DNA of 64,000 nt from Desulfovibrio desulfuricans DSM 642 (lineage in GTDB: Bacteria; Desulfobacterota; Desulfovibrionia; Desulfovibrionales; Desulfovibrionaceae): contig NZ_ATUZ01000014.1 of assembly GCF_000420465.1 (NCBI RefSeq), positions 124,001 to 188,000 on the forward strand, given 5' to 3'. Position 1 is the first letter of the stretch, and every line of letters starts with the position of its first letter. Both the position numbers and the translations under genes were made by a program. The notes below the pieces were generated by a model. That model worked only from the letters and a program-made list of their open reading frames with translations. It was not told the DNA's origin and ran no database searches. Positions 53,398 to 63,400 of the stretch are shown piece after piece.

Positions 53398-54108
53398 ATG
53401 GGCGGCGGCGCATGGAAAGTGGCGTATGCCGACTTTGTTACGGCCATGATGGCCTTCTTCCTTCTGTTGTGGATCCTCAGCATGGTGCCGCCCGACACCA
53501 AGGCGGGTCTCGCCGCGTACTTCAGCGGCGAGCGCAATTTCGACTCCAGCTCCACATCTCCCATATCAAACAATCCGTTCATCCAGAACACGGATAAAAT
53601 TGATGCGCGCGACCTCAAAATCAACGAGGTTGAAAAGTCGCACTACGCCATTGCGCAAAAAATCAAGCAGATGCTCATGGCAGATGCCGTGCCGCAAAAT
53701 TCCTCGGGCATCAGCGCGGATGACGTGGGCGTGCAGTTGCGCGTCAATTCGGACGTCATGTTCCGGCCCGGCAGCGTTGACCTGCTGCCCGAAGGCACCA
53801 AGGTGCTGGAAGCGGTGCTGAAACTCATGAACGAGTACAATCTTTACCTTGTGGTGCGCGGGCACGCTGACTCCACCGAGGCCAGACCGCCATATGCCTC
53901 CGCGTGGGAGCTTTCCGGAGCGCGCGCATCGGCCATGGTGCATTTTCTTGCCGAAAAGGGCATCAAGCCCACGCGCATGCGCGCTGTGAGTTACGGCGAT
54001 ACGCGCCCCCTCAAGCCGGGCATTGACGAACAGAGCCGCGCCATGAACCGGCGGGGGGAATTTTTCTTCCATCGCCCAGAGGTCATGTCGTACAGCGTTG
54101 TGTACTAA
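53398..54108 (+). CDS. motB: Flagellar motor stator protein MotB, short N-terminus
   Basis: 236-residue peptidoglycan-anchored stator subunit. The ion-carrying Asp is Asp12 in WKVAYADFVTAMMAFFLLLW, versus Asp32 in E. coli; the N-terminal cytoplasmic tail is thus about 20 residues shorter. The plug region PPDTKAGLAAYFSG follows, then the OmpA-like domain (about 105-225: VNSDVMFRPGSVDLLPEGTK, VRGHADSTEA, LSGARASAMVHFL). AAGGAG lies 8 nt before the ATG. In-frame codons just upstream are open and Lys/Arg-rich but have no standard start, so an upstream start or a frameshift cannot be excluded. The gap to motA is unusually wide. Confidence 0.92.
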   Translation: MGGGAWKVAYADFVTAMMAFFLLLWILSMVPPDTKAGLAAYFSGERNFDSSSTSPISNNPFIQNTDKIDARDLKINEVEKSHYAIAQKIKQMLMADAVPQNSSGISADDVGVQLRVNSDVMFRPGSVDLLPEGTKVLEAVLKLMNEYNLYLVVRGHADSTEARPPYASAWELSGARASAMVHFLAEKGIKPTRMRAVSYGDTRPLKPGIDEQSRAMNRRGEFFFHRPEVMSYSVVY

Positions 54109-54136
54109 CCCCACATTCAGCCAGCAAGTTGCAACA

Positions 54137-54172
54137 GAAACGGCCCCGGTGAAAATACACAAGGGCCGTTTC
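54137..54172. terminator. Hairpin between motB and htpG, probable bidirectional terminator
   Basis: GAAACGGCCC/GGGCCGTTTC (54137-54146 with 54163-54172), loop of 16 nt. T-rich but broken tails on both sides (TCTATTTC on the plus strand, TGTTGC on the minus), so efficiency is uncertain. Confidence 0.55.
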
Positions 54173-54215
54173 TCTATTTCACTGACGGGGATGCTTTTGG
54201 GCATCCCGGCCTGAG

Positions 54216-56186
54216 CTATATCTTACGTACTTCCGTGTACCAGGCGGCAGCCTCTTCAAGCAGCTTGCCCGTGCGGGCCGCCAATGCCTGAGGATCCTTG
54301 AGGTAGCCGTCCAGCAGCAGGCTGGCGTCAAACAGGCAGCCAGTCATGTCGGCCAGAATCCTGTCGTCCGCGTCAGCCTTGAACATGCGCAGCATGCTGC
54401 GCAGCAGCGGATGATCGCGGTTGACCTCCAGCACCTTCACGGGGATGGAATCATCCTTCTGCATGACCTTGAGCAGCTTTTCCATGGAGGACGACAGGCC
54501 GCCATCGGGCGAAACCAGCACTGCGGGGCTGTCTGCCAGACGGTGAGAAACACGCACGTCCGTCACTTTGTCACCCAGGATTTCCTTCATCTTGCCAAGC
54601 AGGGCGTCAAAACTTGCCGAATCATCGTCAGAAAGCGGCGCTGCGGCTTCGTGTTCCGGCTGCTCCTTGTCGGTAAAGTCTTTCAGGGCGTCATCCGCCG
54701 CTGTTTCCACCGACTTGAATTCCCAGTCCTTGTATTTGGCAAGGCCGTCCATGACAAATTCATCCACAGGCTCATACAGCCACAGCACTTCAATGCCCTT
54801 GCGGCGGAAGCGCTCCATGTGCGGATTGAGCCGGGCGGCCTCACGGTTGGGCGCTGCCACATACCAGATGGTCTTTTGCCCTTCTGGAGCGCGGGCCATG
54901 TATTCATCAAGGCTGGTGAGGGCCTCCGCATCCGCAAGGGACGAGGAATTAAAACGCAGCAATGCGCTGATGCGTTCGCGGTTGGCATAGTCGTGGTAAC
55001 CCAGCTTGAAAACCTTGCCGTGCAGCTTCCAGAAGCGGCTGTATTTTTCCGCATCGTCCTTTGCCAGCTTTTCAAGATGGTTCAGGGTCTGTTTGACCAG
55101 CACCTGATTGATCTTGCGCAGCACCACATTTTCCTGAAGCGTCTCGCGCGAGATGTTCAGGGGCAGGTCTTCCGTATCGACCACGCCTTTGAGGAAGGCC
55201 AGATATTCAGGCACCAGCTCTTTGTTGCGGTGCTGGATGAGCACACGGCGGGCATACAGATCAAGCCCCCAGAATTCGCGGTCGGCACCAAAAAAATCCT
55301 GCGCCGAATCGGGCGTGAACAGAAGGGCATTAAACTGCACAGGCGCATCCACAGAAAGATGCAGGGTGTCCAACGGCTCCCTGGCGTCATAGGTCAGGGC
55401 TTTGTAAAAGGAATCGTACTGTTCCTTGGTGACCGAAAACTTTGGCTCGCGCCACAGCGCAGGCTGGGTGTTGACCCGTTCGCCGTCCACGAGGACAGGG
55501 AAGGGAACAAAGGCCGAATGCTTGCGGATAACCGACTCAACGCGGAACTTCTCTGCAAATTCTGCGGCATCGTCCTTGAGCCATGCCTTGATGACCGTTC
55601 CGCGAGCGGGTTCATCCCCGGTTGCGGGTTCAACGGTAAAGGTGCCAAGCCCATCACTGACCCACACGCTGGCCTCGGCATCATCGCCAAAAGCCGGACG
55701 CGAAGTGACCTCCACCTTGCTGGCCACCATAAAGACGGAATAAAAGCCCACGCCAAAACGGCCGATAATGTTGGCGGCATCAGCAGGACCGGAGGTTTCT
55801 CCCTCCTCCCCGGCTTCGGCCTTTGCCGCGTCGCTGCCGGCATTTTCAGCCGCAATATCGGCCAAAAACTGCTCGGAGCCGGATCTGGCAATGGTGCCAA
55901 GGTTTTCAGCCAGCTCTTCTGCGGTCATGCCAACGCCGGTATCTGCAATGGTCAGAACCTTGGAGTCCTTGTCCAGGCTGATGCGGATTTCAAGGGGGAT
56001 ATCAGCAAGACGGGGGCTTTCGCCCCTGCTCATGCGATAGCGCAATTTATCCAACGCGTCCGAGGCGTTGGAAACAAGTTCCCTCAAAAAAATTTCGCGA
56101 TTTGTATAGAGCGAATTGGTGAGGATATGCAGGACTTTGCGCACCTCAGCGCGGAATTGGCGGGAATTCTTACCAGCCTCTGCCAT
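54216..56186 (-). CDS. htpG: Hsp90-family chaperone HtpG
   Basis: 656-residue cytoplasmic chaperone. The GHKL ATPase domain is clear: [20 protein letters not shown], the ATP-binding [20 protein letters not shown] and [20 protein letters not shown] Gly/Glu/Ala-rich insertion of about 25 residues ([19 protein letters not shown]) sits before GRFGVGF, longer than in E. coli. Middle and C-terminal domains are complete. The ATG at 56186 ([17 protein letters not shown]) has AGGAGG 7 nt upstream. A 27-bp near-palindrome sits over its likely promoter. Confidence 0.97.
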
Positions 56187-56223
56187 GACAAACCTCCTGA
56201 AAAAATATATAAATGAAAATAAT

Positions 56224-56250
56224 ATCCCCCACTGAAATTTCAAGGGGGAT
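56224..56250. promoter_or_regulatory. 27-bp near-palindrome in the htpG promoter region
   Basis: ATCCCCC, two mismatched bases, TGAAATTTCA, two mismatched bases, GGGGGAT: dyad symmetric except for two base pairs. In htpG orientation it overlaps TTGAAA followed by possible -10 boxes TATTAT (13 nt away) or TATTTT (16 nt away), about 40 nt before the ATG. It fits neither the CIRCE element nor a sigma-32 -10 box. Confidence 0.55.
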
Positions 56251-56344
56251 TTGCCAAATTTTACGGCATTTTTCCGCGCGGCAGTTGGCAACGCAGGGAA
56301 AGTCGCGCGTCCAGCACCCTGTAAAACAGGCTGACAGGCACGCT

Positions 56345-56374
56345 CGGACATTCCAATTCAATATTTCATATAAA
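56345..56374 (+). promoter_or_regulatory. Possible sigma-70 promoter of cydAB
   Basis: CGGACA (4 of 6), 18-nt spacer, TATAAA (5 of 6). The predicted leader to cydA is about 115 nt. Confidence 0.4.
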
Positions 56375-56496
56375 AGGGGGATAAAACATCAAGCCCGCAG
56401 GATTCATACTCATACGGGCAAAATGATATTCGTAACTACTTGCCATTTGGTGGGAAAAAAGCTATCTCGCCTGAAGGATATTCAAGGAGGGCCTAC

Positions 56497-57813
56497 ATGG
56501 ACGTTGTAATGCTTTCGCGTTTGCAATTCGCTGTGGCCGTTTTTTTCCATTTCATATTCGTACCGCTTACGCTCGGTCTTTCCGTCATTCTCGCCTGGAT
56601 GGAAACCCGCTATGTGCGTACCGGTGACGAATTCTGGAAAAAACAAGCCAAATTTTGGGGAAAACTTTTTCTCATCAACTTTACCCTGGGCGTGGTGACG
56701 GGCATCACGCTTGAGTTCCAGTTCGGCACCAACTGGTCCCGCTACTCGGAATACGTGGGCGATATTTTTGGCTCCCTGCTGGCTATTGAAGCCACGGTGG
56801 CTTTTTTTCTGGAATCCACGTTCCTTGCAGTGTGGCACTTCGGCTGGAACCGCGTTGGCAAAAAAATGCATCTTGCCTCAATTTACATTGTGGCATTTGC
56901 GGGCAACCTTTCCGCCCTGTGGATCATTCTTGCCAACGGCTTTATGCAGAACCCGATGGGCTATACCATCAATGAGGCTGCTGGCCGAGCTGAGCTTGCC
57001 AACTTCTGGCAGGTGGTAACCAATGGCTACGCCTGGGGCATGTACGCGCATACGGTGCTTGCATCGTGGGCGCTGGGCGGCTTTTTTGTGCTGGGCGTTT
57101 CGGCCTGGCATTTGCTGCGCAAAAGCCAGGTGGACTTTTTCAGGGCATCTTTCAGGATGGCCGCGCCTTTCACCCTGATTCTTGTATTGCTGCTGGGCCT
57201 TTCTGGCGACCAGCAGGGCAAGACTGTTGCCCAGGTGCAGCCTGCCAAACTGGCCGCGCTGGAATCCCACTGGGAAACCGGGCGCAACGTGCCTTTCTAT
57301 CTGCTGGCATGGCCTGACGAGGCCAATGAAGGAAACAAGGTTCAGGCCATTGGCATTCCCGGTCTGCTGAGCTGGATTGCCTACGGCGACACCAACGCTG
57401 AAGTGAAGGGCCTCAAGGACTTTGCCAAGGAAGACCGCCCCCCGGTTATGCCTACCTTCCTGAGCTTTCGCGGCATGATCGCCATGGCAGGCCTGTTTGT
57501 GCTGCTGGCCGTGGGCGCCTTCTTGCAACGCAAGAAGGACGACCCCTGCCCCCTGCTGCTCAAGGCGCTGGTGTGGAACATCCCCCTGCCCTACGTTGCC
57601 ATCATGCTGGGTTGGGCCGTGGCCGAAATTGGCCGCCAGCCCTGGATTGTTTATGGTCTCATGCGCACTTCCGACGCGGTTTCGCCAGTTCCAGCCGAGA
57701 ATGTCGCCATTTCGCTGGGTGCCTTCATAGTGGTGTATTCCCTGCTTGGCCTTCTGGACATTTACTTGCTGCGTAAATACGCCATCAAGGGCCCTGACGC
57801 CCAGGAGGTATAG
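56497..57813 (+). CDS. cydA: Cytochrome bd ubiquinol/menaquinol oxidase subunit I
   Basis: 438-residue inner-membrane oxidase subunit that binds hemes b558, b595 and d. His18 in LSRLQFAVAVFFHFIFVPLT matches the E. coli heme ligand His19. GSLLAIEATVAFFLESTFLA carries the conserved acidic residues and GRQPWIVYGLMRT ends the quinol-site region. The quinol loop is of the short type (438 versus 522 residues in E. coli). The ATG at 56497 follows AAGGAGG; an upstream extension is noise. CydB begins 2 nt after its stop. It gives oxygen tolerance and possibly micro-oxic respiration. Confidence 0.97.
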   Translation: MDVVMLSRLQFAVAVFFHFIFVPLTLGLSVILAWMETRYVRTGDEFWKKQAKFWGKLFLINFTLGVVTGITLEFQFGTNWSRYSEYVGDIFGSLLAIEATVAFFLESTFLAVWHFGWNRVGKKMHLASIYIVAFAGNLSALWIILANGFMQNPMGYTINEAAGRAELANFWQVVTNGYAWGMYAHTVLASWALGGFFVLGVSAWHLLRKSQVDFFRASFRMAAPFTLILVLLLGLSGDQQGKTVAQVQPAKLAALESHWETGRNVPFYLLAWPDEANEGNKVQAIGIPGLLSWIAYGDTNAEVKGLKDFAKEDRPPVMPTFLSFRGMIAMAGLFVLLAVGAFLQRKKDDPCPLLLKALVWNIPLPYVAIMLGWAVAEIGRQPWIVYGLMRTSDAVSPVPAENVAISLGAFIVVYSLLGLLDIYLLRKYAIKGPDAQEV

Positions 57814-57815
57814 CC

Positions 57816-58841
57816 ATGTTGGAAACCATCTGGTTTGTGCTGTGGGCATTGTTGTGGGCCGTGTACTTTATTCTGGACGGTTTTGATCTGGGCCTTGGCG
57901 CGTTGCTGCCCTTTTTGGGCAAAAACGAGTCTGAGCGCCGCATCATGTACAATGCTGCCGGGCCCTTCTGGGACGGCAACGAAGTGTGGCTTATTTCCGC
58001 TGGCGGCGTGACCTTTGCGGCTTTCCCCAAGGCCTATGCGGTCATGTTCAGCGCGCTGTACGCTCCGCTGCTTCTGCTGCTGTTCGCCCTTATTTTCAGG
58101 GCTGTTTCCTTCGAGTTCCGCAACAAGGTGGAACACGACAGCTGGCGCGCCCTGTGGGACGGTGTGCACTTTCTTGCCAACCTTATCCCCTGCGTGCTTC
58201 TGGGCGTGGCTTTCGCCAATCTGTTCATGGGCATTCCCATTGACGCCAAGGGCGTGTACCACGGCAATCTGCTTGCCCTGCTGAGCATTTACGGCCTTGC
58301 GGGCGGCGTGTTCTTTTTGTGTATGTTCCTGCTGCACGGCTCCCTGTGGCTGGCCATCAAGAGCACAGGCAGCCTGCAAACCCGCGCAGTGGCATCGGCC
58401 ACCTTCCTGTGGCCTGTCATGCTGTTGCTGCTGGTGGTTTTTCTGGTTCTCACCGCCATGTACACCAAGCTGTACGCAAACTTTCTGGCCATGCCTGTTC
58501 TGTTTGTTCTGCCCTTGCTGGCGCTGGCGGGCCTTGTGGGTGCGCGCGTCATGCTGGGTGCGGGCAAGCTGTGGCTGGCCTGGGGGTGCAGCGCCGTGTT
58601 CATTCTTGGCGTTACCTTCTTTGGCGTGGCGGGCATGTTCCCCGGCATGATCATATCTTCCATTGATCCTGCCGCCACGGTCACGGCCTTTAACGGCGCT
58701 TCCAGCCAGCTGACGCTCAAGATCATGCTGGGCGTGGCTCTGGTCATGGTGCCCATCGTGCTTGCGTACCAGTTCTGGCTCTACAAGACCTTCTCCGCCC
58801 CTGTGACGGACGAGGATCTCAAGGACGAGCACGCCTACTAA
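57816..58841 (+). CDS. cydB: Cytochrome bd oxidase subunit II
   Basis: 341-residue inner-membrane partner of CydA with eight helices. Family text: WFVLWALLWAVYFILDGFDL, LGALLPFLGKNESERRIMYN, GPFWDGNEVWLISAGGVTFA and FPKAYAVMFSALYAPLLLLL. CCAGGAGG lies before the ATG, within the end of cydA. No cydX-like small gene could be recognised after it; a terminator follows at once. Confidence 0.97.
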   Translation: MLETIWFVLWALLWAVYFILDGFDLGLGALLPFLGKNESERRIMYNAAGPFWDGNEVWLISAGGVTFAAFPKAYAVMFSALYAPLLLLLFALIFRAVSFEFRNKVEHDSWRALWDGVHFLANLIPCVLLGVAFANLFMGIPIDAKGVYHGNLLALLSIYGLAGGVFFLCMFLLHGSLWLAIKSTGSLQTRAVASATFLWPVMLLLLVVFLVLTAMYTKLYANFLAMPVLFVLPLLALAGLVGARVMLGAGKLWLAWGCSAVFILGVTFFGVAGMFPGMIISSIDPAATVTAFNGASSQLTLKIMLGVALVMVPIVLAYQFWLYKTFSAPVTDEDLKDEHAY

Positions 58842-58869
58842 ACCCAGGCTGTTCCCCCCTTCCAAAAGC

Positions 58870-58902
58870 AACACCCCGCATCGCCTGATGCGGGGTGTTT
58901 TC
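58870..58902 (+). terminator. Terminator of cydAB
   Basis: AACACCCCGCATC-GCCT-GATGCGGGGTGTT, perfect 13-bp stem, followed by TTCATTT. Lies 28 nt past the cydB stop. Confidence 0.92.
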
Positions 58903-59017
58903 ATTTAAAGCCAACGGTGCAGCTTGTCGTTAACTTCATCAACCGGGGGCTGCGAACATTGCCAGCAGGATTGCCTGCGCTGTTCAGCGTTGCACGGTTG
59001 CGGGAACAATTCTGCGT

Positions 59018-59060
59018 CATAAAAAGCCAGCACGGCGAATCAATTCCGCGTGCTGGCTTT
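59018..59060 (-). terminator. Terminator of the 59076 membrane-protein gene
   Basis: In minus orientation AAAGCCAGCACG pairs with CGTGCTGGCTTT (59023-59034 with 59049-59060), with an inner GAAT/ATTC pairing, then TTTTTATG. It lies 15 nt after the stop codon. Confidence 0.88.
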
Positions 59061-59075
59061 CCCTGTAAAAAGGCT

Positions 59076-59966
59076 CTAATCGGTGGATTCCACCTCACGC
59101 ACGCAGTAGCCCTGATGCCGGAGCGGCGTAAAGTAATTGGTGCCCCAGGTCACGGCCAGCACAAAGAGCGCGGCGAAAAGACCGATGGCAGGGCTCCACA
59201 CCGGGCTTGCGGAAAGGGCCAGCCGCATGAGCAGGGTGCCTATGACAAAACCCGAATTACGGAATACCGCATGAAAGGCAGGCATATACCGCTGTGCGAT
59301 GAGCACCATGGCGATATCTGCAAAAATCAGAACGGTATAGAGTGTTTCAAAAAACTTGAGGTCTTCGCCGGTTTTGACAAAATGCATGAAATCTCGGGAG
59401 CCGATGAACAAAAATATTACAAACAGGGCCAAGGCCAACATTTTTTTGCTCATGACGTAGCGCATGCGCAGATCTGCGGTGGCGATAAAATGCAGGTGCT
59501 GCCGGGCAATGCGCTTGTACATCCCAAGGCACATATACACGGCCAGAGCCCCTGCCCCGGAAACAGCGATGCTGATAACCGGCAGCAGGTCGTCAACCAC
59601 GCTGACCGGCTCCGGCAAATGCGCCAGTTCTTTAAAGGCGTTGCGCAGCAGAATAAGGGTAAGTATCTCAAACTGCTTGCCCATGGATTGCGAAAGGGAA
59701 CTTGGGATCGCCAGAATCAGGCTCATGACCTCAAGCCCCAGAATCAGGGTAAAGGCCAGATGGATGGCGTAAAAATGGCTGTGCGGCGTAATCGCGGCCA
59801 GCCACGGGGGCAGAATGCCCATGCGCTTGAGTTCCACCCCAAGCAGGGCGAGCAGATATACCCAGAGGATGCACAGGGCCACGCGGCGCTGGGTGGCCGC
59901 ACGCTCCCAGGCTGAGTGCAGCCAGTCAAAAACATCCGTAATTGGCTGTAATTTTATGATAAACAT
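59076..59966 (-). CDS. Uncharacterised multi-pass membrane protein, 296 aa
   Basis: Not recognised. It begins MFIIKLQPITDVFDWLHSAW and has about seven predicted membrane helices, including VALCILWVYLLALLGVELKR, FYAIHLAFTLILGLEVMSLI, LALALFVIFLFIGSRDFMHF and VLIFADIAMVLIAQRYM. A charged amphipathic stretch (RMRYVMSKK) precedes the fourth. No transport or enzyme motif found. The ATG at 59966 has GGAG 9 nt upstream; a longer frame to 60092 is open but lacks a Shine-Dalgarno. It is divergent from the D-lactate dehydrogenase, separated by 452 bp. Confidence 0.75.
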   Translation of the reverse strand: MFIIKLQPITDVFDWLHSAWERAATQRRVALCILWVYLLALLGVELKRMGILPPWLAAITPHSHFYAIHLAFTLILGLEVMSLILAIPSSLSQSMGKQFEILTLILLRNAFKELAHLPEPVSVVDDLLPVISIAVSGAGALAVYMCLGMYKRIARQHLHFIATADLRMRYVMSKKMLALALFVIFLFIGSRDFMHFVKTGEDLKFFETLYTVLIFADIAMVLIAQRYMPAFHAVFRNSGFVIGTLLMRLALSASPVWSPAIGLFAALFVLAVTWGTNYFTPLRHQGYCVREVESTD

Positions 59967-60418
59967 GCGGATAACTCCATAGATGAATACCCGAAGGCCC
60001 AGAAAGGCCCCGTCTGGAAGAAGAATATCTACAGCTTGCCAAATGTCAAAGACTACTAATCCTGTTATGGCAGACGGAATCATGGGTAGCATGCGTGAGC
60101 CAATGCCCTGTGCACTTGCCTTCCATCAATATAGAACGTAGAGAAAAGGCTTCCCCCGCGTTGCAGACCTTCGGCTTGCCCGATGGGTTTGAACAGTGTC
60201 GGCGGCCTGCGGCCTGCCGAGAGCGCGAGTTTTTTCCAAACTGCCATGCCGCCCGACCCCGCATCACAACGGGCATCGGTTCGGCATGGTCGGCTATTGG
60301 GCGACTCGCCAATGCGCGGGAAAACAGGAGGTGGATTGAGCATGCCCCGCCTGTCTTCACGGATTTGACCGGCGGCAACGCCGCAAGAGCTTCATCGAGC
60401 TTTACGAGGTAGAACGTC
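59967..60418. other. Intergenic region upstream of D-lactate dehydrogenase
   Basis: 452 bp with no convincing gene. It contains GC-rich imperfect inverted repeats (for example GGCGGCCTGC/GGCCTGCCGA-like text near 60205) and the likely divergent promoters, but I cannot point to a firm promoter or operator. The dehydrogenase start codon follows GAGGTAG. Confidence 0.45.
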
Positions 60419-63400
60419 ATGCCCCACAAGGGTCCGCATATCTCCATTTCTCCCGACTATGTGGTGAACAGGATTCTGCGCATCAACATTGATGACTTTG
60501 CAGAATGGCCCGAATCTGTACGCAACCTGGCCATCGCCATAGCCGAAGAACTTTTTCTGGTGGCCTACAACCCCTTTATCAATGCGGAAACCGTGCGCAC
60601 CAGCGTGCGCGAAAGCTATGACAAGGAATCGGTCTCCCTGGCGCACTATTACGCCACAGCCATCAGCGAAGGCCTCACCATGTTCTGGTCGGCCCACGAG
60701 GCCGAAACCGCCTTCCGCGCCAAGCTGGTGGACGCCCTGCACGGCGTTTTGCCCGATGAATGCATTCTGACCAATCCCGCCGCCATGGTGGAATCGGCAA
60801 CAGACGCCACCGACTTGCGCATGGAACTGCCCCTGCTGGTGGTTGAACCGGACAATACCGAGCAGGTGGCCGAGCTTGTAAAGCTTGCCAACGACATGAA
60901 GTTTGCGCTCATTCCGCGCGGCGGCGGCTCCGGCATGACCGGCGGCGCTGTGCCCGCGCGCAAGCGCACGGTTATTGTCAGCCTTACGCGGCTGACGCGC
61001 ATCGGGCCTGTTGACCTTGAAGCCATGACTGTAACCTGTCAGGCAGGGGCCATCACCCAGGCCGTCATCAACGCTGTGGATACCGCGGGCGCGCTGTTTT
61101 CCGTTGATCCGGCCTCCAAGCAGGCCTCGACCATCGGCGGCAACGTTTCTGAAAACGCGGGCGGCCCCAGCGCCTTTGAATATGGCACCACGCTGGATAA
61201 CCTGTTGTGGTGGCGCATGGTCACGCCCACAGGTGAAATCATCACCGTTGAGCGTGAAAACCACCCCCGCCACAAGATCCTGCCTGACGAAACCGCCGTC
61301 TTTGTGGTCAAGGACGTAAGCGGCGGCGTGCGCAACGTGGTGCACCTGCGCGGCGACGAAATCCGTCTGCCGGGCCTTGGCAAGGACGTGACCAACAAGG
61401 TTTTGGGCGGCCTGCCGGGCATGCAGAAAGAAGGCGTGGACGGCATTATTACCGAAGCCTGCTTTATCGTTCACCCCAAGCCCAAGTACAGCCGAGTCAT
61501 GGTGCTTGAATTCTTTGGCCGCTCCATGCACCCCGCCGCCATCGTGGTGCGCGAGCTGGTGGCCCTGCGCAACCGCATCCGGCAGGAAGGCGACTACGCC
61601 CACCTCTCGGCCATGGAAGAATTCAACGCCAAGTACGTGCAGGCCATTGAATACAAGCGCAAGTCCGAGAAATACGAGGGCTCGCCCATTTCGGTTATCA
61701 TCCTGCAGGTGGATGGCGACGATCCCTACCTGCTCGACAAATGCGTGGGCGACATCGTGGGCGTTGTGGAACAGCAGGACAACGTGGACATCATCGTTGC
61801 CGCTGATGACAAGGAAGGCGAACGCTTCTGGGAAGACCGCCACAAGCTCTCGGCCATTGCCAAGCGCACCTCCGGCTTCAAGATGAACGAAGACGTGGTC
61901 ATCCCCATGGACCGCATCCCCGACTTTGCGCTGTTCCTCGAGCAGATCAACCTGGAATGCACGGCGGCCTCCTACCGTTACGCCTTGCAGGAAGTGGGTC
62001 GTCTGCCGGGCTTCCCCATGGAAGACAAGGACTTTAACCGCGAGTTTTCGCAGGCCTCCAAGGCTGCCTCGGGCGATGTTGCCGCCACCGAAATTTCGGA
62101 TATGGAACTGGCCGCCCGCTCAGAAGACTTTCTTGCCAAGCTCAAGGAAAAATACCCCCATCTTGCCAAAAAGATCGACAAAATCAGGGAATACATGGAT
62201 GCCAGCCGCATTGTGGTTGCCAGCCACATGCACGCAGGCGACGGCAACTGCCATGTGAACATTCCCGTGAACTCCAACGATGCCCACATGCTTGAAGAAG
62301 CGGAAGAAACCGCAGCCCGCATCATGGCCGAATGTCAGGAAATGGGCGGCGAGGTTTCGGGCGAGCACGGCATAGGCATCACCAAAATCGCCTTTTTCGG
62401 CAAAGACAAGATGGACGCCCTGCGCGCTTTCAAGGAGCGCGTGGATCCCCGCGATGTGATGAATCCGGCCAAGCTGGTCTTTCGCGAACTGCCGGTGCGC
62501 CCCTTTACCTTCTCGTTCAACCGCCTGATCCGCGATATTCGCGAAAGCGGCCTGCCCGACAAGGAAAAGCTCATCAGCCTGCTCACCTCCATTCAGGTTT
62601 GCACACGTTGCGGCAAGTGCAAGCAGGTATGCTCCATGTGCTATCCCGAGCGCTCCATGCAGTACCACCCCCGCAACAAGAACATGGTGCTGGGCATGCT
62701 GCTGGAGGCCGTGTACTACAGCCAGGTCAACAAGGGCCGCATCGAGGAAAGCCTGCACAAGGCCCTGCGCGATATTGTGGAGCACTGCACCGCCTGTGGC
62801 CGCTGCATGGCCAACTGCCCGGTCAAGATTCCCTCGGGCGAGGTGGCCCTTACCCTGCGCGCCCTGCTGGAACACGAAGGCGCTGGCGGCCACCCCATCA
62901 AGGGACATGCCCTTGAGTGGCTCTCGCGCGATATTCAGCACCGTGTGCCCAAGGCGGCCAAAATGGCCTCGCTCGGGCAGAAGATGCAGAACAAGTTCCT
63001 TGGTTTTGTGCCAGAAATATGGAAGCGCCGTCTGAAAAGCCCGCTCTTTTCTGGTCGCGGCCCCAAGATGGGCTACACAAATCTGTATGAAACCCTCAAA
63101 CTGCACAGGGGTTCCATTTTTGCGCCTGCCGAGCCAACGCCGGGCATGCCCTGCGTCTTGTACTTCCCCGGTTGCGGCGGCGCGCTGTTCTATGACCGCA
63201 TCGGCGTTTCGTCCATCATGCTTCTGCTCAAGGCCGGCTTTGCCGTAGCCGTGCCGCCCCGGCACATGTGCTGCGGCTTCCCCTTGCTGGCTGCGGGCAT
63301 GGATACGGCCTTTGAAGACAACATGGCCCAGAACCGGCAGTATCTGGCCTCCATGCTGCGCAATCTTGCCAAGCTGGGCTTTGACTGCAAGCATATGGTC

